Shown here: positions 34,322 through 44,097 of the stretch, piece after piece | Numbering within the stretch: position 1 is the stretch's first letter | Layout of the letters: every line of letters begins with the position of its first letter | DNA from: JAHJKV01 sp963678135 | GTDB lineage: Bacteria; Desulfobacterota; Desulfovibrionia; Desulfovibrionales; Desulfovibrionaceae | Direction: 5' to 3' | DNA: 64,000 nt | NCBI GenBank assembly: GCA_963678135.1 | Contig: OY782667.1 | Location: 186,001-250,000, forward strand | Made by a program: the position numbers and the translations under genes | The notes under the pieces: model-generated | What the model was told of the DNA's origin: nothing | Databases searched by the model: none | What the model saw: the letters and a program-made list of their open reading frames with translations, nothing else

Positions 34322-35626
34322 ATGAGCTATACTACCCAAATGGACGCTGCCAGAAAAGGCATTAGAACAGAGGCCATGCGTATTGTTGCACAAAAAGAAA
34401 ACCTGCGAATTGAAGACCTTATGCACAAAATGGCTGAAGGAAAAATAATTATCCCCTGCAATAAAAACCATACAAGCATCAATCCTGAGGCCGTGGGCGA
34501 AGGGACAAAAATTAAGGTCAATGTCAATCTGGGTATTTCCAAGGACGCTCAAGACATGGAACTGGAGCTGGAAAAAGTTCGCCATGCCCTTACACTTGGG
34601 GCTGATTCCATTATGGATTTATCCTGCTGGGGCAAAACCAAAGAGTTTCGTACTCGGCTCATAGAAATGAGTCCGGCCATGATCGGTACAGTTCCGATGT
34701 ATGATGCCATTGGGCATTTGGAAAAGGACCTAGCAAAAATTACTGTGGACGAATTTTTTCAAGTAGTTGAACAGCATGTTGTAGACGGTGTGGATTTCTT
34801 AACCATTCATGCTGGTCTCAATCGCCGGACAGCAGCACGCATAAACGACGATGAGCGCATTACCCGTATTGTTTCCCGTGGCGGTTCTTTGCTGTACGCA
34901 TGGATGCGACTTAATGATGCGGAAAATCCATTCTACGAACATTATGATAGGCTTTTGGAGCTTTGCGAAAAATATGACGTAACCCTCAGTCTAGGAGATG
35001 GCTGCCGGCCCGGAAGCCTGCATGATGCCACGGATGCAGCTCAGGTGGAGGAACTTATTGAGCTTGGAAAACTTACCAAGCGGGCTTGGGAGCGCAATGT
35101 ACAAGTCATGATAGAAGGTCCCGGACATATGGCTATGAATGAAATTGCCGGTAACATGATGATGGAAAAAAGGCTGTGTCATGGTGCTCCCTTCTATGTA
35201 CTAGGCCCTCTGGTAACAGATGTTGCGCCGGGTTATGATCATATCACAGCAGCCATTGGCGGAGCCATCGCTGCAATGAATGGCGCTGATTTTCTTTGCT
35301 ATGTAACTCCGGCTGAACACCTGCGTCTGCCTTCACTTGAGGACATGAAAGAAGGCATTATTGCCACGCGCATTGCTGCCCATGCAGCCGATATTGCCAA
35401 AGGACTGCCCAAAGCGCGAGATTGGGATGATGACATGAGCCGTGCACGAGCAGCCATTGATTGGAAAAAAATGTTTGAGCTGGCAATGGACTCAGAAAAA
35501 CCGCAAGTATACCGTGATTCTTCTAAACCAGAGCATGAGGACTCCTGTTCCATGTGCGGTAAAATGTGCGCGGTACGAACCATGAATAAGGTCATGCAGG
35601 GCGAAGAGCTGACTTTGGAAGATTAG
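34322..35626 (+). CDS. thiC: ThiC-family radical SAM enzyme (HMP-P synthase; BzaF alternative)
   Basis: 434 residues from the ATG at 34322. ThiC converts aminoimidazole ribotide to the thiamine pyrimidine HMP-P. Seen: IDVNLGIS-type start (KVNVNLGISKD), GAGSIMDLS-like GADSIMDLSCWGKT, GLNRRTAARIN, EGPGHMAMNEIAGN, PLVTDVAPGYDHITAAIGGA and the C-terminal cluster motif CSMCGKMC. It is the short, N-terminally trimmed form common in anaerobes. No TPP riboswitch is seen upstream. The paralogue BzaF (5-hydroxybenzimidazole synthase) has the same fold and cannot be excluded by eye. Confidence 0.85.
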   Translation: MSYTTQMDAARKGIRTEAMRIVAQKENLRIEDLMHKMAEGKIIIPCNKNHTSINPEAVGEGTKIKVNVNLGISKDAQDMELELEKVRHALTLGADSIMDLSCWGKTKEFRTRLIEMSPAMIGTVPMYDAIGHLEKDLAKITVDEFFQVVEQHVVDGVDFLTIHAGLNRRTAARINDDERITRIVSRGGSLLYAWMRLNDAENPFYEHYDRLLELCEKYDVTLSLGDGCRPGSLHDATDAAQVEELIELGKLTKRAWERNVQVMIEGPGHMAMNEIAGNMMMEKRLCHGAPFYVLGPLVTDVAPGYDHITAAIGGAIAAMNGADFLCYVTPAEHLRLPSLEDMKEGIIATRIAAHAADIAKGLPKARDWDDDMSRARAAIDWKKMFELAMDSEKPQVYRDSSKPEHEDSCSMCGKMCAVRTMNKVMQGEELTLED

Positions 35627-35702
35627 AGAGTCAGCCCTTAAAACTATACTATTTTATACCTGCATTGCTTGATTTGAAAAAATCTCCACGCCTGTCAACA
35701 AG

Positions 35703-37367
35703 CTACTCGACTGAATATTTTTTTAAGTCAGCGTCTCGAATTTCGCCACGTTTAATTTTCCCAGAAATGGTTTTGGGCAGTTCTTCTACAAACTCCATAA
35801 TGCGTGGGTATTTATACGGCGCAGTTACTGCCTTAACATGGTTCTGCAAGGTTTTGATGAGTTCCTCCGAGGGTGCATAATCCGGCGCAAGCACAACCGT
35901 GGCCTTGACCACTTGACCGCGTACTGGATCAGGAACGCCTGTAACCGCTGCTTCGACCACTGCATCATGGCTCACCAGCGCACTTTCCACTTCAAAGGGG
36001 CCAATACGATAACCAGAAGCCTTGATGAGATCATCTGTACGACCCATGAACCAAAAATATCCGTCTTCATCAATCCATGCTTTGTCTCCGGTATGATACC
36101 AGCCATCAAATTTTACGGATTCTGTTTTTTCCGGTTCATCCATATAGCCTGCAAACAGACCAAGCACGCCGTTTGTGGGAGAATCGTCCTGAAAACGGAT
36201 ACAGATTTCCCCTTCCACGCCGGAAGGAACAGGCTCTCCAGTCTCATCTAAAAGCCCTATTTCCCAGCCTGGAGCTGGCTTGCCAATAGAACCCGGTTTG
36301 GGCTCCATAAAGGGCAAGGTACCTATTTGCATACAAGTTTCTGTCTGACCATAACCTTCATAAATGGGCAGGCCAGTCGCATTTTTCCAGTCTGTAAAAA
36401 CAGAAGCATTCAGTAATTCACCTGCTGTTGTGCAATGACGCAGTGAGGATAGATTCCACTTTGCCAAATCTTCACGCACAAGGAATCTGTACACCGTAGG
36501 CGGTGCACAAAAAGAAGTAATTTTATATTTTTCAAGAGTATCAAGCAATTCAGCAGGCACAAATTTGCCCCGAAAATCCCAGACAAAAACCACGGCTCCT
36601 GCTAAGAATTGACCGTAAAATTTCCCCCAAACAGATTTTGCCCAGCCTGTATCTGAAAGCGTCAGATGCAAATCTCCTTCGCCTAGATCATGCCAATAGG
36701 CTCCTGTTGTCCAATGCCCTAAAGGATAGGAGTGCGTATGTACTACCATTTTGGGCATACCGGTTGTGCCCGAGGTAAAAAATATGACCATGGGATCGTC
36801 TTTTTTTGGCGAATCCGCAGTACGGGGAAAAACAGGCTTGCCACTTTGACAAAGCGTTTCAAACTCTTCCCAGCCATTTTCAGGGCTAACAGCACCGCAT
36901 TGAACAAAATACTTAAAGCTAGCAGCTTTCTCCCTAGCTTCATTTACGGTTCCCACAAAAGAATCTTCGCAAATAACGCCTTTGATATTTGCATAATTCG
37001 CTCTTTCAGTAACATCCTTAACCGTAAGCAAAGACGGCGAAGGAATGGGCAGAGCTCCAAGCTTATGTAAAGCGAGCATACTTACCCAGTATTCCACACG
37101 GCGAAACAGGATAAGCATAATCCTATCGCCCTGAGCCACTCCACGCTGCTGCAATGCAGAAGCCAACCGAGAGGAACGTTCACTGAGCCAGCCATAGCTA
37201 TACTCACGAGCTTCTCCCTGATCATTAACATGCAAAATAGCTGGACGCTCAGGCGTTTCAGCAGCACGTGCATCAATGACATCAAATGCAAAATTGAAAT
37301 TTTCTGGAACTTCTACCTTAAATTTGGCTATAAAATCTTCATAATCCTTAAATTGCTGTTTCTGCAT
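35703..37367 (-). CDS. AMP-forming acyl-CoA synthetase (MACS/benzoate-CoA ligase-like)
   Basis: 554 residues. ATP/AMP motif FFTSGTTGMPKMVVHTH near 200, YEGYGQTETCMQIG, GWYHTGDKAWIDEDGYFWF, GRTDDLIKASGYRIGPFEVE and the catalytic Lys in PKTISGKIKRGEIR. It activates a carboxylic acid as acyl-AMP and then acyl-CoA; the chain length or substrate is not clear. It follows an XRE-cupin regulator gene by 83 bp, repeating the arrangement of the next pair, so a substrate-responsive unit is likely. Confidence 0.9.
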   Translation of the reverse strand: MQKQQFKDYEDFIAKFKVEVPENFNFAFDVIDARAAETPERPAILHVNDQGEAREYSYGWLSERSSRLASALQQRGVAQGDRIMLILFRRVEYWVSMLALHKLGALPIPSPSLLTVKDVTERANYANIKGVICEDSFVGTVNEAREKAASFKYFVQCGAVSPENGWEEFETLCQSGKPVFPRTADSPKKDDPMVIFFTSGTTGMPKMVVHTHSYPLGHWTTGAYWHDLGEGDLHLTLSDTGWAKSVWGKFYGQFLAGAVVFVWDFRGKFVPAELLDTLEKYKITSFCAPPTVYRFLVREDLAKWNLSSLRHCTTAGELLNASVFTDWKNATGLPIYEGYGQTETCMQIGTLPFMEPKPGSIGKPAPGWEIGLLDETGEPVPSGVEGEICIRFQDDSPTNGVLGLFAGYMDEPEKTESVKFDGWYHTGDKAWIDEDGYFWFMGRTDDLIKASGYRIGPFEVESALVSHDAVVEAAVTGVPDPVRGQVVKATVVLAPDYAPSEELIKTLQNHVKAVTAPYKYPRIMEFVEELPKTISGKIKRGEIRDADLKKYSVE

Positions 37368-37450
37368 CGTTCCCTCTTTCTCAGTTCTATAATTCTGTTG
37401 CCTTCACTTCCCAACTTTTTACGGATCAACAATCCTGCATATTGTTGACC

Positions 37451-37999
37451 CTACAGAATCACGTCAATAAAACGTGCGACCCCAGAACCAAGGGCACGCA
37501 TGGCATGAGGAGTACGCGAATCAAAATACAGAGAATCGCCCACGCTGAGTTCATGAATTGCAGAGCCAAGCCGAACTTCCAGCACTCCTTCAATGCAATA
37601 AATAAATTCTTGCCCTGTATGTTCTGCAAAATTCAATTCATCTTCTGTTTTAGGATTAACAGTAATTTCAAAAGGTTCCATTTTACGATCTTTGAAGCGA
37701 TAAGCGAGACTACGATAATCGTAATCTTTTCTGCGATCGACGCTCAAACCTTTGCCAGCGCGTACCAAGGAATGTAGCACAAGGTGCGAGTCCGTTCCGG
37801 AAATAAGAGCAGTGGTATCCACTCCGCAGGCTTGAGCAACTTTGAGCAGATAACCGACTGGAATTTCATGTGTACCAGACTCATAAAGCTCAACAGTTTT
37901 TAGTTCTACGCCAACAGCTTTGGCCATATCCTCTATAGAAAAATCCAAAGCCTCACGCAGTCCAAGTAATCTACGAGCTATATTTACATATTCCTTCAT
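37451..37999 (-). CDS. XRE-cupin transcriptional regulator (copy 1)
   Basis: 182 residues from the ATG at 37999, chosen because AGGAAGG precedes it and it does not overlap the ligase gene. An N-terminal helix-turn-helix (LGLREALDFSIEDMAKAVGV) is joined to a C-terminal cupin (LNFAEHTGQEFIYCIEGVLE, LSVGDSLYFDSRTPHAMRAL). Such regulators sense a small molecule and control adjacent metabolism genes. It lies between the two acyl-CoA ligase genes, 31 bp after the upstream one. Confidence 0.9.
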   Translation of the reverse strand: MKEYVNIARRLLGLREALDFSIEDMAKAVGVELKTVELYESGTHEIPVGYLLKVAQACGVDTTALISGTDSHLVLHSLVRAGKGLSVDRRKDYDYRSLAYRFKDRKMEPFEITVNPKTEDELNFAEHTGQEFIYCIEGVLEVRLGSAIHELSVGDSLYFDSRTPHAMRALGSGVARFIDVIL

Positions 38000-38030
38000 A
38001 ATAAGAACCTTCCTTTTACTCTGTTCCAGT

Positions 38031-39677
38031 TTATTCCATTGCTTCTGGAAATAATTCAGCACCCAGTTCTCGTAACTTAAATTTCTGAATTTTACCTGAA
38101 GCAGTCATGGGATACTCATCCACAAAAGTAATATATTTTGGAATCTTATAGCGTGCAATATTACCACGACAAAATAATTGAACATCTTCAGGAGAAAGCC
38201 TGACACCTTTTTTTAGAATAATAAATGCGCCTACTTCCTCTCCGTATTTACGGCTGGGCACAGCTGCCACTTGAACATCGCTGATTTCTTCCATGGTATA
38301 TAAAAATTCTTCTATTTCTCGTGGGTATACATTTTCACCGCCACGGATAATCATATCCTTAAGTCGACCAGTAATAGCCAAATACCCATCCTCATCAAAA
38401 ACACCCAAATCGCCGGAATGTAGCCAGCCATCTTCGTCAAGAGTCTCTTGGGTAGCTTTAGGATTATTGTAATACCCTTTCATAACATTATAACCACGGC
38501 AACACACTTCACCCTGCTCATACGGAGCACACTGCTTGCCTGTTTCAGGGTCTTTGACCATAACTTCAATCTCAGGCATAGCGCGCCCCACGGTTTCAGT
38601 CATTTTTTGCATGGAATCGCCGGGCTTGGTCTGGGTCATCACCGGGCTTGTTTCTGTCAAACCGTAGCAAATGGTTATTTCCGTCATATTCATCTTATCC
38701 ATGACTCGTTTCATAACCTCCACAGGGCATGGAGAGCCTGCCATAATACCGGTTCGCAATGAAGAAAAATCAAATTTGCTAAAGGCTCTATGTTCCAAAA
38801 CAGCAATAAACATCGTAGGGACGCCATACAACGCAGTACATTGTTCATGATCCACTGAGGCCATAACCAAGAAGGGATCAAAGCCCTCTAAAATAACCAT
38901 GGTCACGCCGTGTGTAACCGCAGCCAGCACCCCTAACACGCAGCCAAAACAATGAAACAAAGGAACAGGTAAACACAATCTATCCACATGCGTAAACCTT
39001 TGGTTTTCACCAATCCAAAAGCCATTGTTGCCTATATTATAATGCGTCAGCTGTACTCCCTTTGGAAACCCAGTTGTTCCTGAAGTATACTGCATATTGA
39101 CGACATCAAACGGGGAGAGCATGTCTTGACGCTTTTGGTAGTCTTCATCGCTCACAACCGCTGCCATGGCTTGTACTTCAGGCACGGAATACATACCTGA
39201 ATACTTCTCTTGCCCTAAAAAAATAACCCGTTTGAGCTGCGGAAATTTTTCACTGTTGAGTAGCCCACGTTCACAAATTTTAAGTTCAGGGATCAAATCA
39301 TAGATTGTTTGTACATAATCAATCTCCCTGAAACCATCGATAAGTATAAGATTTTCAGTTTCAGATTGCTCCAAAAGATAGGCTATTTCATGATTACGGT
39401 AGTGCGTATTCACAGTAAGTAAAATCGCACCAATCTTAGCTGTAGCAAATTGCAGTGCCACCCAGTTTGGAACATTGGTCGCCCAAACAGCTACTTTTTC
39501 CCCTTTTTGTATACCCAGTGCCATAAGCCCTTTGGCCCAGCGGTCTACTTCCTCAGCAAATTCCGCATAGGTCAAACGATAATCACGGTCGACATAGACC
39601 ACTGCTTCTTTATCCGGCCACTGCTGAACAGTTTCATCCAAAATTTGACCAAGGGTTCTTTCTCTCAGTTGGGACAT
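38031..39677 (-). CDS. AMP-forming acyl-CoA synthetase (FadD-like)
   Basis: 548 residues. ATP/AMP motif QYTSGTTGFPKGVQLTH, CYGLTETSPVMTQT, GWLHSGDLGVFDEDGYLAITGR, IIRGGENVYPREIEEFLY and the final Lys in YPMTASGKIQKFKLRE. It resembles medium/long-chain acyl-CoA synthetases. It is in a minus-strand run with an XRE-cupin regulator before and after it. In a sulfate reducer it could activate fatty or aromatic acids for oxidation; the substrate is not shown by the sequence. Confidence 0.92.
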   Translation of the reverse strand: MSQLRERTLGQILDETVQQWPDKEAVVYVDRDYRLTYAEFAEEVDRWAKGLMALGIQKGEKVAVWATNVPNWVALQFATAKIGAILLTVNTHYRNHEIAYLLEQSETENLILIDGFREIDYVQTIYDLIPELKICERGLLNSEKFPQLKRVIFLGQEKYSGMYSVPEVQAMAAVVSDEDYQKRQDMLSPFDVVNMQYTSGTTGFPKGVQLTHYNIGNNGFWIGENQRFTHVDRLCLPVPLFHCFGCVLGVLAAVTHGVTMVILEGFDPFLVMASVDHEQCTALYGVPTMFIAVLEHRAFSKFDFSSLRTGIMAGSPCPVEVMKRVMDKMNMTEITICYGLTETSPVMTQTKPGDSMQKMTETVGRAMPEIEVMVKDPETGKQCAPYEQGEVCCRGYNVMKGYYNNPKATQETLDEDGWLHSGDLGVFDEDGYLAITGRLKDMIIRGGENVYPREIEEFLYTMEEISDVQVAAVPSRKYGEEVGAFIILKKGVRLSPEDVQLFCRGNIARYKIPKYITFVDEYPMTASGKIQKFKLRELGAELFPEAME

Positions 39678-39758
39678 GCCATCTCCAGTTGCGTAAAAAA
39701 ATCAAGCAAAATTTAGAAAAATCAATCTACTCTCTTCAAAGTCCAAAGCCTTTGCTTT

Positions 39759-40319
39759 TTAATGAGGGAAATAAAGTACTGCATAAATAGAGCATGGATT
39801 TTCATACGCTCCAACATGATGCGGTACAATAGAATTAAAATAAATTGAATCGCCAGTTTCTAAAATTGTAGTTTTATTTCCATAAATCACTTCCAATTTG
39901 CCAGAAACCACAACCAAAAATTCTTCCCCTTCATGGCTGCTCAAAGATTTGTCTTCATCAAGACTCATTTCAATGAAAAAAGGTTCCATATTGCGGTCAG
40001 CCTTGCCACGCCCCAAAGAATAAAAATCAAGAGCAGCTTTTTTGGCACTGCCAGTGTGCATGACAAGTTCTTGTTTACGATCTGCAACCCGTACAACTAA
40101 AGGGTCTTGAGAAACTTTGTCATCCAAAAAAGTACCAAGCCGTACTCCTAAACCACGGGCTATTTTTACGAGTGGCTGCAAAGAAGGATAGCAGTCCTCA
40201 TCTTCAATAGCAGTTAAAAAGGATTCTGCAAGACCAGTTCGTGCCGAGAGATCAGCAAGAGAAAGTTCAGCTTTTTCACGGAATTGACGAATACGTCGAC
40301 CAATTTTAGGATTGTCCAT
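39759..40319 (-). CDS. XRE-cupin transcriptional regulator (copy 2)
   Basis: 186 residues. Helix-turn-helix at about 8-62 (FREKAELSLADLSARTGLAE), cupin at about 105-186 (SHEGEEFLVVVSGKLEVIYG, TGDSIYFNSIVPHHVGAYEN). It is a paralogue of copy 1 with the same domain plan but low identity. Its gene precedes the FadD-like ligase gene by 81 bp. AGGAGG-type ribosome site (AAGGAGGAC) just before the ATG. It probably controls this ligase block. Confidence 0.9.
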   Translation of the reverse strand: MDNPKIGRRIRQFREKAELSLADLSARTGLAESFLTAIEDEDCYPSLQPLVKIARGLGVRLGTFLDDKVSQDPLVVRVADRKQELVMHTGSAKKAALDFYSLGRGKADRNMEPFFIEMSLDEDKSLSSHEGEEFLVVVSGKLEVIYGNKTTILETGDSIYFNSIVPHHVGAYENPCSIYAVLYFPH

Positions 40320-40430
40320 TAAGTCCTCCTTGAAAACAAAAGTTCAATTGAAAAAGAGACTGCAATCTGGGGTATATCCCCCTTTTTAGCAAAGCCTCCA
40401 GGCTTTGTCATCTTGTGCAAAGCAGAGCCA

Positions 40431-41717
40431 TTATACACGGCAAAGGCGCGCGCCATAGAAAAATTCGTTTAGCGGACTGTTTAACGGGGTGGACCACTCC
40501 ATACTCAAGGTGAACGCAGGGAAACGTTCTATAAAATTGCGTACCTGTTCTTCGTTTTCAGCAGGGTTTAAGGTACAGGTAATATACACAAGCGTTGCTT
40601 TCGCCTGTGCCGAAAAATGACCGGCAGCTGCGAATAACATCTCAGCCTGCAATTGAACTAATTGTTTCATATCCTGCTCAGTCCTGCGCCATTTGGCATC
40701 AGGTCTGCGAGACAGAACCCCCAGTCCAGAACAAGGCACATCAAGCAAAATAGTTTGCGGCTGTTTGTCAAATTGAGGCTTATCAAAAATTGAAGTAATT
40801 TTTGCAGGTATATTAGGCAATAATTTTTGGAGCGCAGCAATACGTCCTTTGTGGACGTCACTAGCCATAACATTAAGACCAAGCTCCGCGAGTATACGAG
40901 TTTTGCCTCCACGTCCGGCACAGGCATCCCATATTGGCTGAGGCCATGTGTGAGGCTCAAGAGCCATAAGGGCTTGTCTGGCTGCAAAACTCACCCTATG
41001 CAGGCTTACGCCGTTCACGCTCTGCTCTACAAAAGTTCCGGCAGGAAAAGCAAAACCGCACCCATTGTTGCTGAGTAATTCAGGGTGGCTTGCTAATTTT
41101 TTATGTATCTGCTCTTTTTGCGCATGATCAAAAGGAATACTGAGGCCAAGGGCAGGAGGCGTAATCTGGGCTTTGAGCAAAGCCTCCAGCTCCTGCTTTT
41201 TATAGCTGTCAGCCCAAAGCCGAATTATCCACTCTGGGCAAGAATAAAATTGGCTTAACGCCTTAATTTTGTTTGGGCTTTGATAAAAATTCTGTTCATG
41301 TGCTTTGCTGCCAAGGCGTATTATATTTCGCAAAACAGCATTGCTCAGCCCTGCTAATTTTGGCGAAATACTTATACGCACAGCATTTACAGCCCAATCC
41401 ACAGAAGCATAGTCTGGAATACGCTCTAAAAAAAGAAGTTCATAGCTTGCAAGGCCTAAAATGCGATGCAGCAAAGCAGGCAAATTTTCAGGGGCTTTCA
41501 AAAAATGTGCAAGCAGGGCTTCAATGCGCCCTTTTAAGCGCAGGTAGCCATAGACAAGTTCGGTGCTCAAAGCCCTATCTTTGTTGCTTAAATCAGCTTT
41601 TTGCAAAGCATAATCCAAAGCAGCCTGCACATCCTTGCCATGCTTTGAATCAAAAATATCTTCTAAAACAGCAAGGGCAGTTTTTCTGGCTGGAGGAATA
41701 TCACTTTTTGCTTTCAA
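40431..41717 (-). CDS. rsmB: RsmB-type rRNA (cytosine-5) methyltransferase
   Basis: 428 residues. An N-terminal NusB-like helical domain (ARKTALAVLEDIF, DRALSTELVYGYLRLKGRIE) precedes a SAM-dependent methyltransferase: motif I WDACAGRGGKTRILAEL, motif IV LDVPCSGLGVLSRRPDAKWR with PC, and motif VI VYITCTLNPAENEEQV with the catalytic TC. RsmB methylates C967 of 16S rRNA. It overlaps the DUF116 gene by 17 bp and belongs to the fmt/def block, as in many bacteria where sun follows fmt. Confidence 0.92.
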   Translation of the reverse strand: MKAKSDIPPARKTALAVLEDIFDSKHGKDVQAALDYALQKADLSNKDRALSTELVYGYLRLKGRIEALLAHFLKAPENLPALLHRILGLASYELLFLERIPDYASVDWAVNAVRISISPKLAGLSNAVLRNIIRLGSKAHEQNFYQSPNKIKALSQFYSCPEWIIRLWADSYKKQELEALLKAQITPPALGLSIPFDHAQKEQIHKKLASHPELLSNNGCGFAFPAGTFVEQSVNGVSLHRVSFAARQALMALEPHTWPQPIWDACAGRGGKTRILAELGLNVMASDVHKGRIAALQKLLPNIPAKITSIFDKPQFDKQPQTILLDVPCSGLGVLSRRPDAKWRRTEQDMKQLVQLQAEMLFAAAGHFSAQAKATLVYITCTLNPAENEEQVRNFIERFPAFTLSMEWSTPLNSPLNEFFYGARLCRV

Positions 41718-42537
41718 GATGTGCTGCCTCGCTCATGGCTATTATTTTGCCTTTATCAAAAAATTCATGTCCTTGTTTGTCACTTGATTTCAAAAATCGC
41801 AATAAGGCCTGTTCGACCAATTCAAGCTGAACATTGGTATCTAGGCAAGGTCCATTCGGACGCTCGTTTAATATTCCAAACACGGGCAAGGGGTAGGTAT
41901 CCTGAATACCAGCAGCAAGGTCACGTTCACAAGCAACGGCAATAATCATATTTGGCTTTTTTTGAACAACAATACGTCTGGCAATGGTTCCGCCCGTGGC
42001 AATAGCCAGATGCACTCCGTAATAATCATGCAAAGCAAGCAGACCTGCTAAAGGACATTTTCCACAACGTTTGCAGTTATTTACATCATGGGTAAGACGA
42101 TACTTACACTCTGAATTTTGCAGGCAATGTGGCATAAGAAGTAAAATCTGCTTTGGGGCAAATCGCCCTGCTTCTGCTAAAACCATTTGATTATTGACAT
42201 TTATAAAAGAGCTACGGACTGTGCGCTTCGATATACCAAACAAACGTCCTAGCACTGTTATCAGCGGTAAAAAAAGCTGGATTGTTACTCCGCGAACCCT
42301 ACGAGTGAATAAAAAAGAACGGCCGGTTGTAATATTAACAAGCAAGCCTAGAGTCGCCCAAGCAATGCTGCCAATCATTGTCAAAATAAGGATACCCCAT
42401 ACCCATTTGATTGCCGGATGTATTGTATCAAGCCCCACCCAAGGCACAAAGCAAAGCAAGAGCAAAGCAAGACAAAGCACAATGCTTGCGACTATAATCA
42501 AACCAACAAAGATACGTTTTCTGGATGTTTGAGCCAT
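41701..42537 (-). CDS. DUF116 membrane protein with cysteine cluster
   Basis: 278 residues. Two N-terminal membrane helices (about 9-31 and 46-68), then a DUF116 domain with LLLMPHCLQNSECKYRL, and CKRCGKCPLAGL, suggesting an iron-sulfur or zinc site, followed by IAVACERDLAAGIQ and PVFGILNERPNGPCLDT. DUF116 genes lie next to fmt and rsmB in sulfate reducers and other anaerobes; the function is unknown. Conserved Cys patterns make a redox or metal role likely (inference). Confidence 0.88.
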   Translation of the reverse strand: MAQTSRKRIFVGLIIVASIVLCLALLLLCFVPWVGLDTIHPAIKWVWGILILTMIGSIAWATLGLLVNITTGRSFLFTRRVRGVTIQLFLPLITVLGRLFGISKRTVRSSFINVNNQMVLAEAGRFAPKQILLLMPHCLQNSECKYRLTHDVNNCKRCGKCPLAGLLALHDYYGVHLAIATGGTIARRIVVQKKPNMIIAVACERDLAAGIQDTYPLPVFGILNERPNGPCLDTNVQLELVEQALLRFLKSSDKQGHEFFDKGKIIAMSEAAHLESKK

Positions 42538-42572
42538 AGTATAACTATTGTCTCTCGTATGAATACCTCAAG

Positions 42573-43538
42573 CTAACACGGGTTCAAATAACCACAGCAA
42601 AAAGCCTGAGCATCAAGGCATTTTTTATTGGCCGGTTGAAGTCCAGGCGTGTAATAAATTTTATCCGCACAAACAATGGCTAAACGCCCTTGCTCCTGCC
42701 CTAAAATAGTCCCCGGGCATTCCTTGTCTGTTTTTTTACGCCCTATGGAGCCGGGCATAATAGCCAAACGCAATTGTTTTTTACCCTTTTCCCACATAAA
42801 ATACGCACCAGGGCAAGGGTGCATGGCTCTGATACGATTATGAATTGCCTGTGCAGGCTGGTTCCAATCTATTTCTCCGTCTTTCTTGCATAATTTTGGT
42901 GCCCAAGTTGCTAGTTCATGGTTTTGAGCAGTTTCATGCAAGGTTCCAAGCTTCAGTCTTTCCAAAGTCTCCACTATATTTTGCCCACCCATTTGGGCAA
43001 GTTGATCATGAATTTCTCCGGCATGTTCATCGTGACCTATACGCAAAGCTCTTTGTAAAAGAACAGGGCCAGAATCCAGCCCTGCCTCCATACGCATAAT
43101 ACTAATCCCTGTAACAATATCACCATTCAATAACGCATGTTGAATAGGGGCAGCACCTCTGTACTGAGGCAGCAAGGAAGCATGAACATTCAAAGAAGCA
43201 AGACAGGGAATATCAAGTACTTTTTGGGGTAAAATAAGTCCATAAGCTGCGACAATGAGAACATCTGGCTTAAGCTCAGCTAATTGTTCAATATCTTCTT
43301 GCTGCTTAAAATTTTCTGGTTGCAAAACTTTGTAGCCAAAATCTAAGGCCTGCTGCTTAACCGGCGAGGCTTTGCACTGCTGACCACGTCCGCAAGGACG
43401 ATCCGGCTGCGTATAGACGCCGAGCACAGAGACAGCACCGTCCTGTTCATAGTGCTGAATATGCCTCAAAATTTCCGAGGCAAAATCAGGAGTGCCCATA
43501 AAGACCACACCCAGAGGAGCTACTTGCTTTTGCTCCAT
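42573..43538 (-). CDS. fmt: Methionyl-tRNA formyltransferase
   Basis: 321 residues. N-terminal formyl-transfer domain VVFMGTPDFASEILRHI, SLLPQYRGAAPIQHALLNGD, TGISIMRMEAGLDSGPVLLQ with the catalytic Asn-His-Asp set in LNVHASLLP. The C-terminal OB domain holds IRAMHPCPGAYFMW. It formylates initiator Met-tRNA, whose gene is also in this window. It overlaps def by 19 bp. A usual def-fmt operon. Confidence 0.96.
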   Translation of the reverse strand: MEQKQVAPLGVVFMGTPDFASEILRHIQHYEQDGAVSVLGVYTQPDRPCGRGQQCKASPVKQQALDFGYKVLQPENFKQQEDIEQLAELKPDVLIVAAYGLILPQKVLDIPCLASLNVHASLLPQYRGAAPIQHALLNGDIVTGISIMRMEAGLDSGPVLLQRALRIGHDEHAGEIHDQLAQMGGQNIVETLERLKLGTLHETAQNHELATWAPKLCKKDGEIDWNQPAQAIHNRIRAMHPCPGAYFMWEKGKKQLRLAIMPGSIGRKKTDKECPGTILGQEQGRLAIVCADKIYYTPGLQPANKKCLDAQAFCCGYLNPC

Positions 43539-44023
43539 TTGCTCACCTTCTTATCATACATAGCACGTTTTAATCGACTCGCACGATCCACAATAGTAAT
43601 TCCATCAAGATGATCAATCTCATGCTGCAAAATAATAGCAAGCAAGCCATCAGCCTCTATTTTCACTTTTTTGCCTTTTTCGTTCAGGCCAGTAACTATT
43701 ACTTTTTCATGTCTCTTAATGGTTACAGAAAAAGCTGGTACAGAAAGACAAGATTCACGCGAGTCCACAGTTCCTTGGTGCTCAATAATCTCCGGATTAA
43801 GAATCACTCTCAGTTCAGCCCGTTCATTGGGGCCGGTTTGATCTAAGGTAATCAGACGAATTGAATGCCCCACCTGTGGCGCAGCTAAACCCACACCATC
43901 ATCCTCATACATGGTTTCAACCATATTGCTGATAAGCGTTTCAATTTCCGAATTTATTTCCTCTATTGGTTCACATACCTGCTTCAAAACAGGATCAGGA
44001 TAGGTCAACACCTTCAGTCTCAT
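43520..44023 (-). CDS. def: Peptide deformylase
   Basis: 167 residues from the ATG at 44023 (Shine-Dalgarno AGGTGAG; an upstream ATG at 44059 adds 12 residues but has no ribosome site). Motif 1 GVGLAAPQVG, motif 2 RESCLSVPA (usually EGCLS, so Gly is Ser here), motif 3 QHEIDHLDG with the metal-binding HExxH. It removes formyl groups from nascent proteins and pairs with fmt. Confidence 0.96.
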   Translation of the reverse strand: MRLKVLTYPDPVLKQVCEPIEEINSEIETLISNMVETMYEDDGVGLAAPQVGHSIRLITLDQTGPNERAELRVILNPEIIEHQGTVDSRESCLSVPAFSVTIKRHEKVIVTGLNEKGKKVKIEADGLLAIILQHEIDHLDGITIVDRASRLKRAMYDKKVSKWSKSK

Positions 44024-44097
44024 TGTACTCACCTTTTTTTCAAGAGCTACTCCCCTCACACGTCTTGGGCAACCCCATGAGAAAATTCTTTCTTGCC

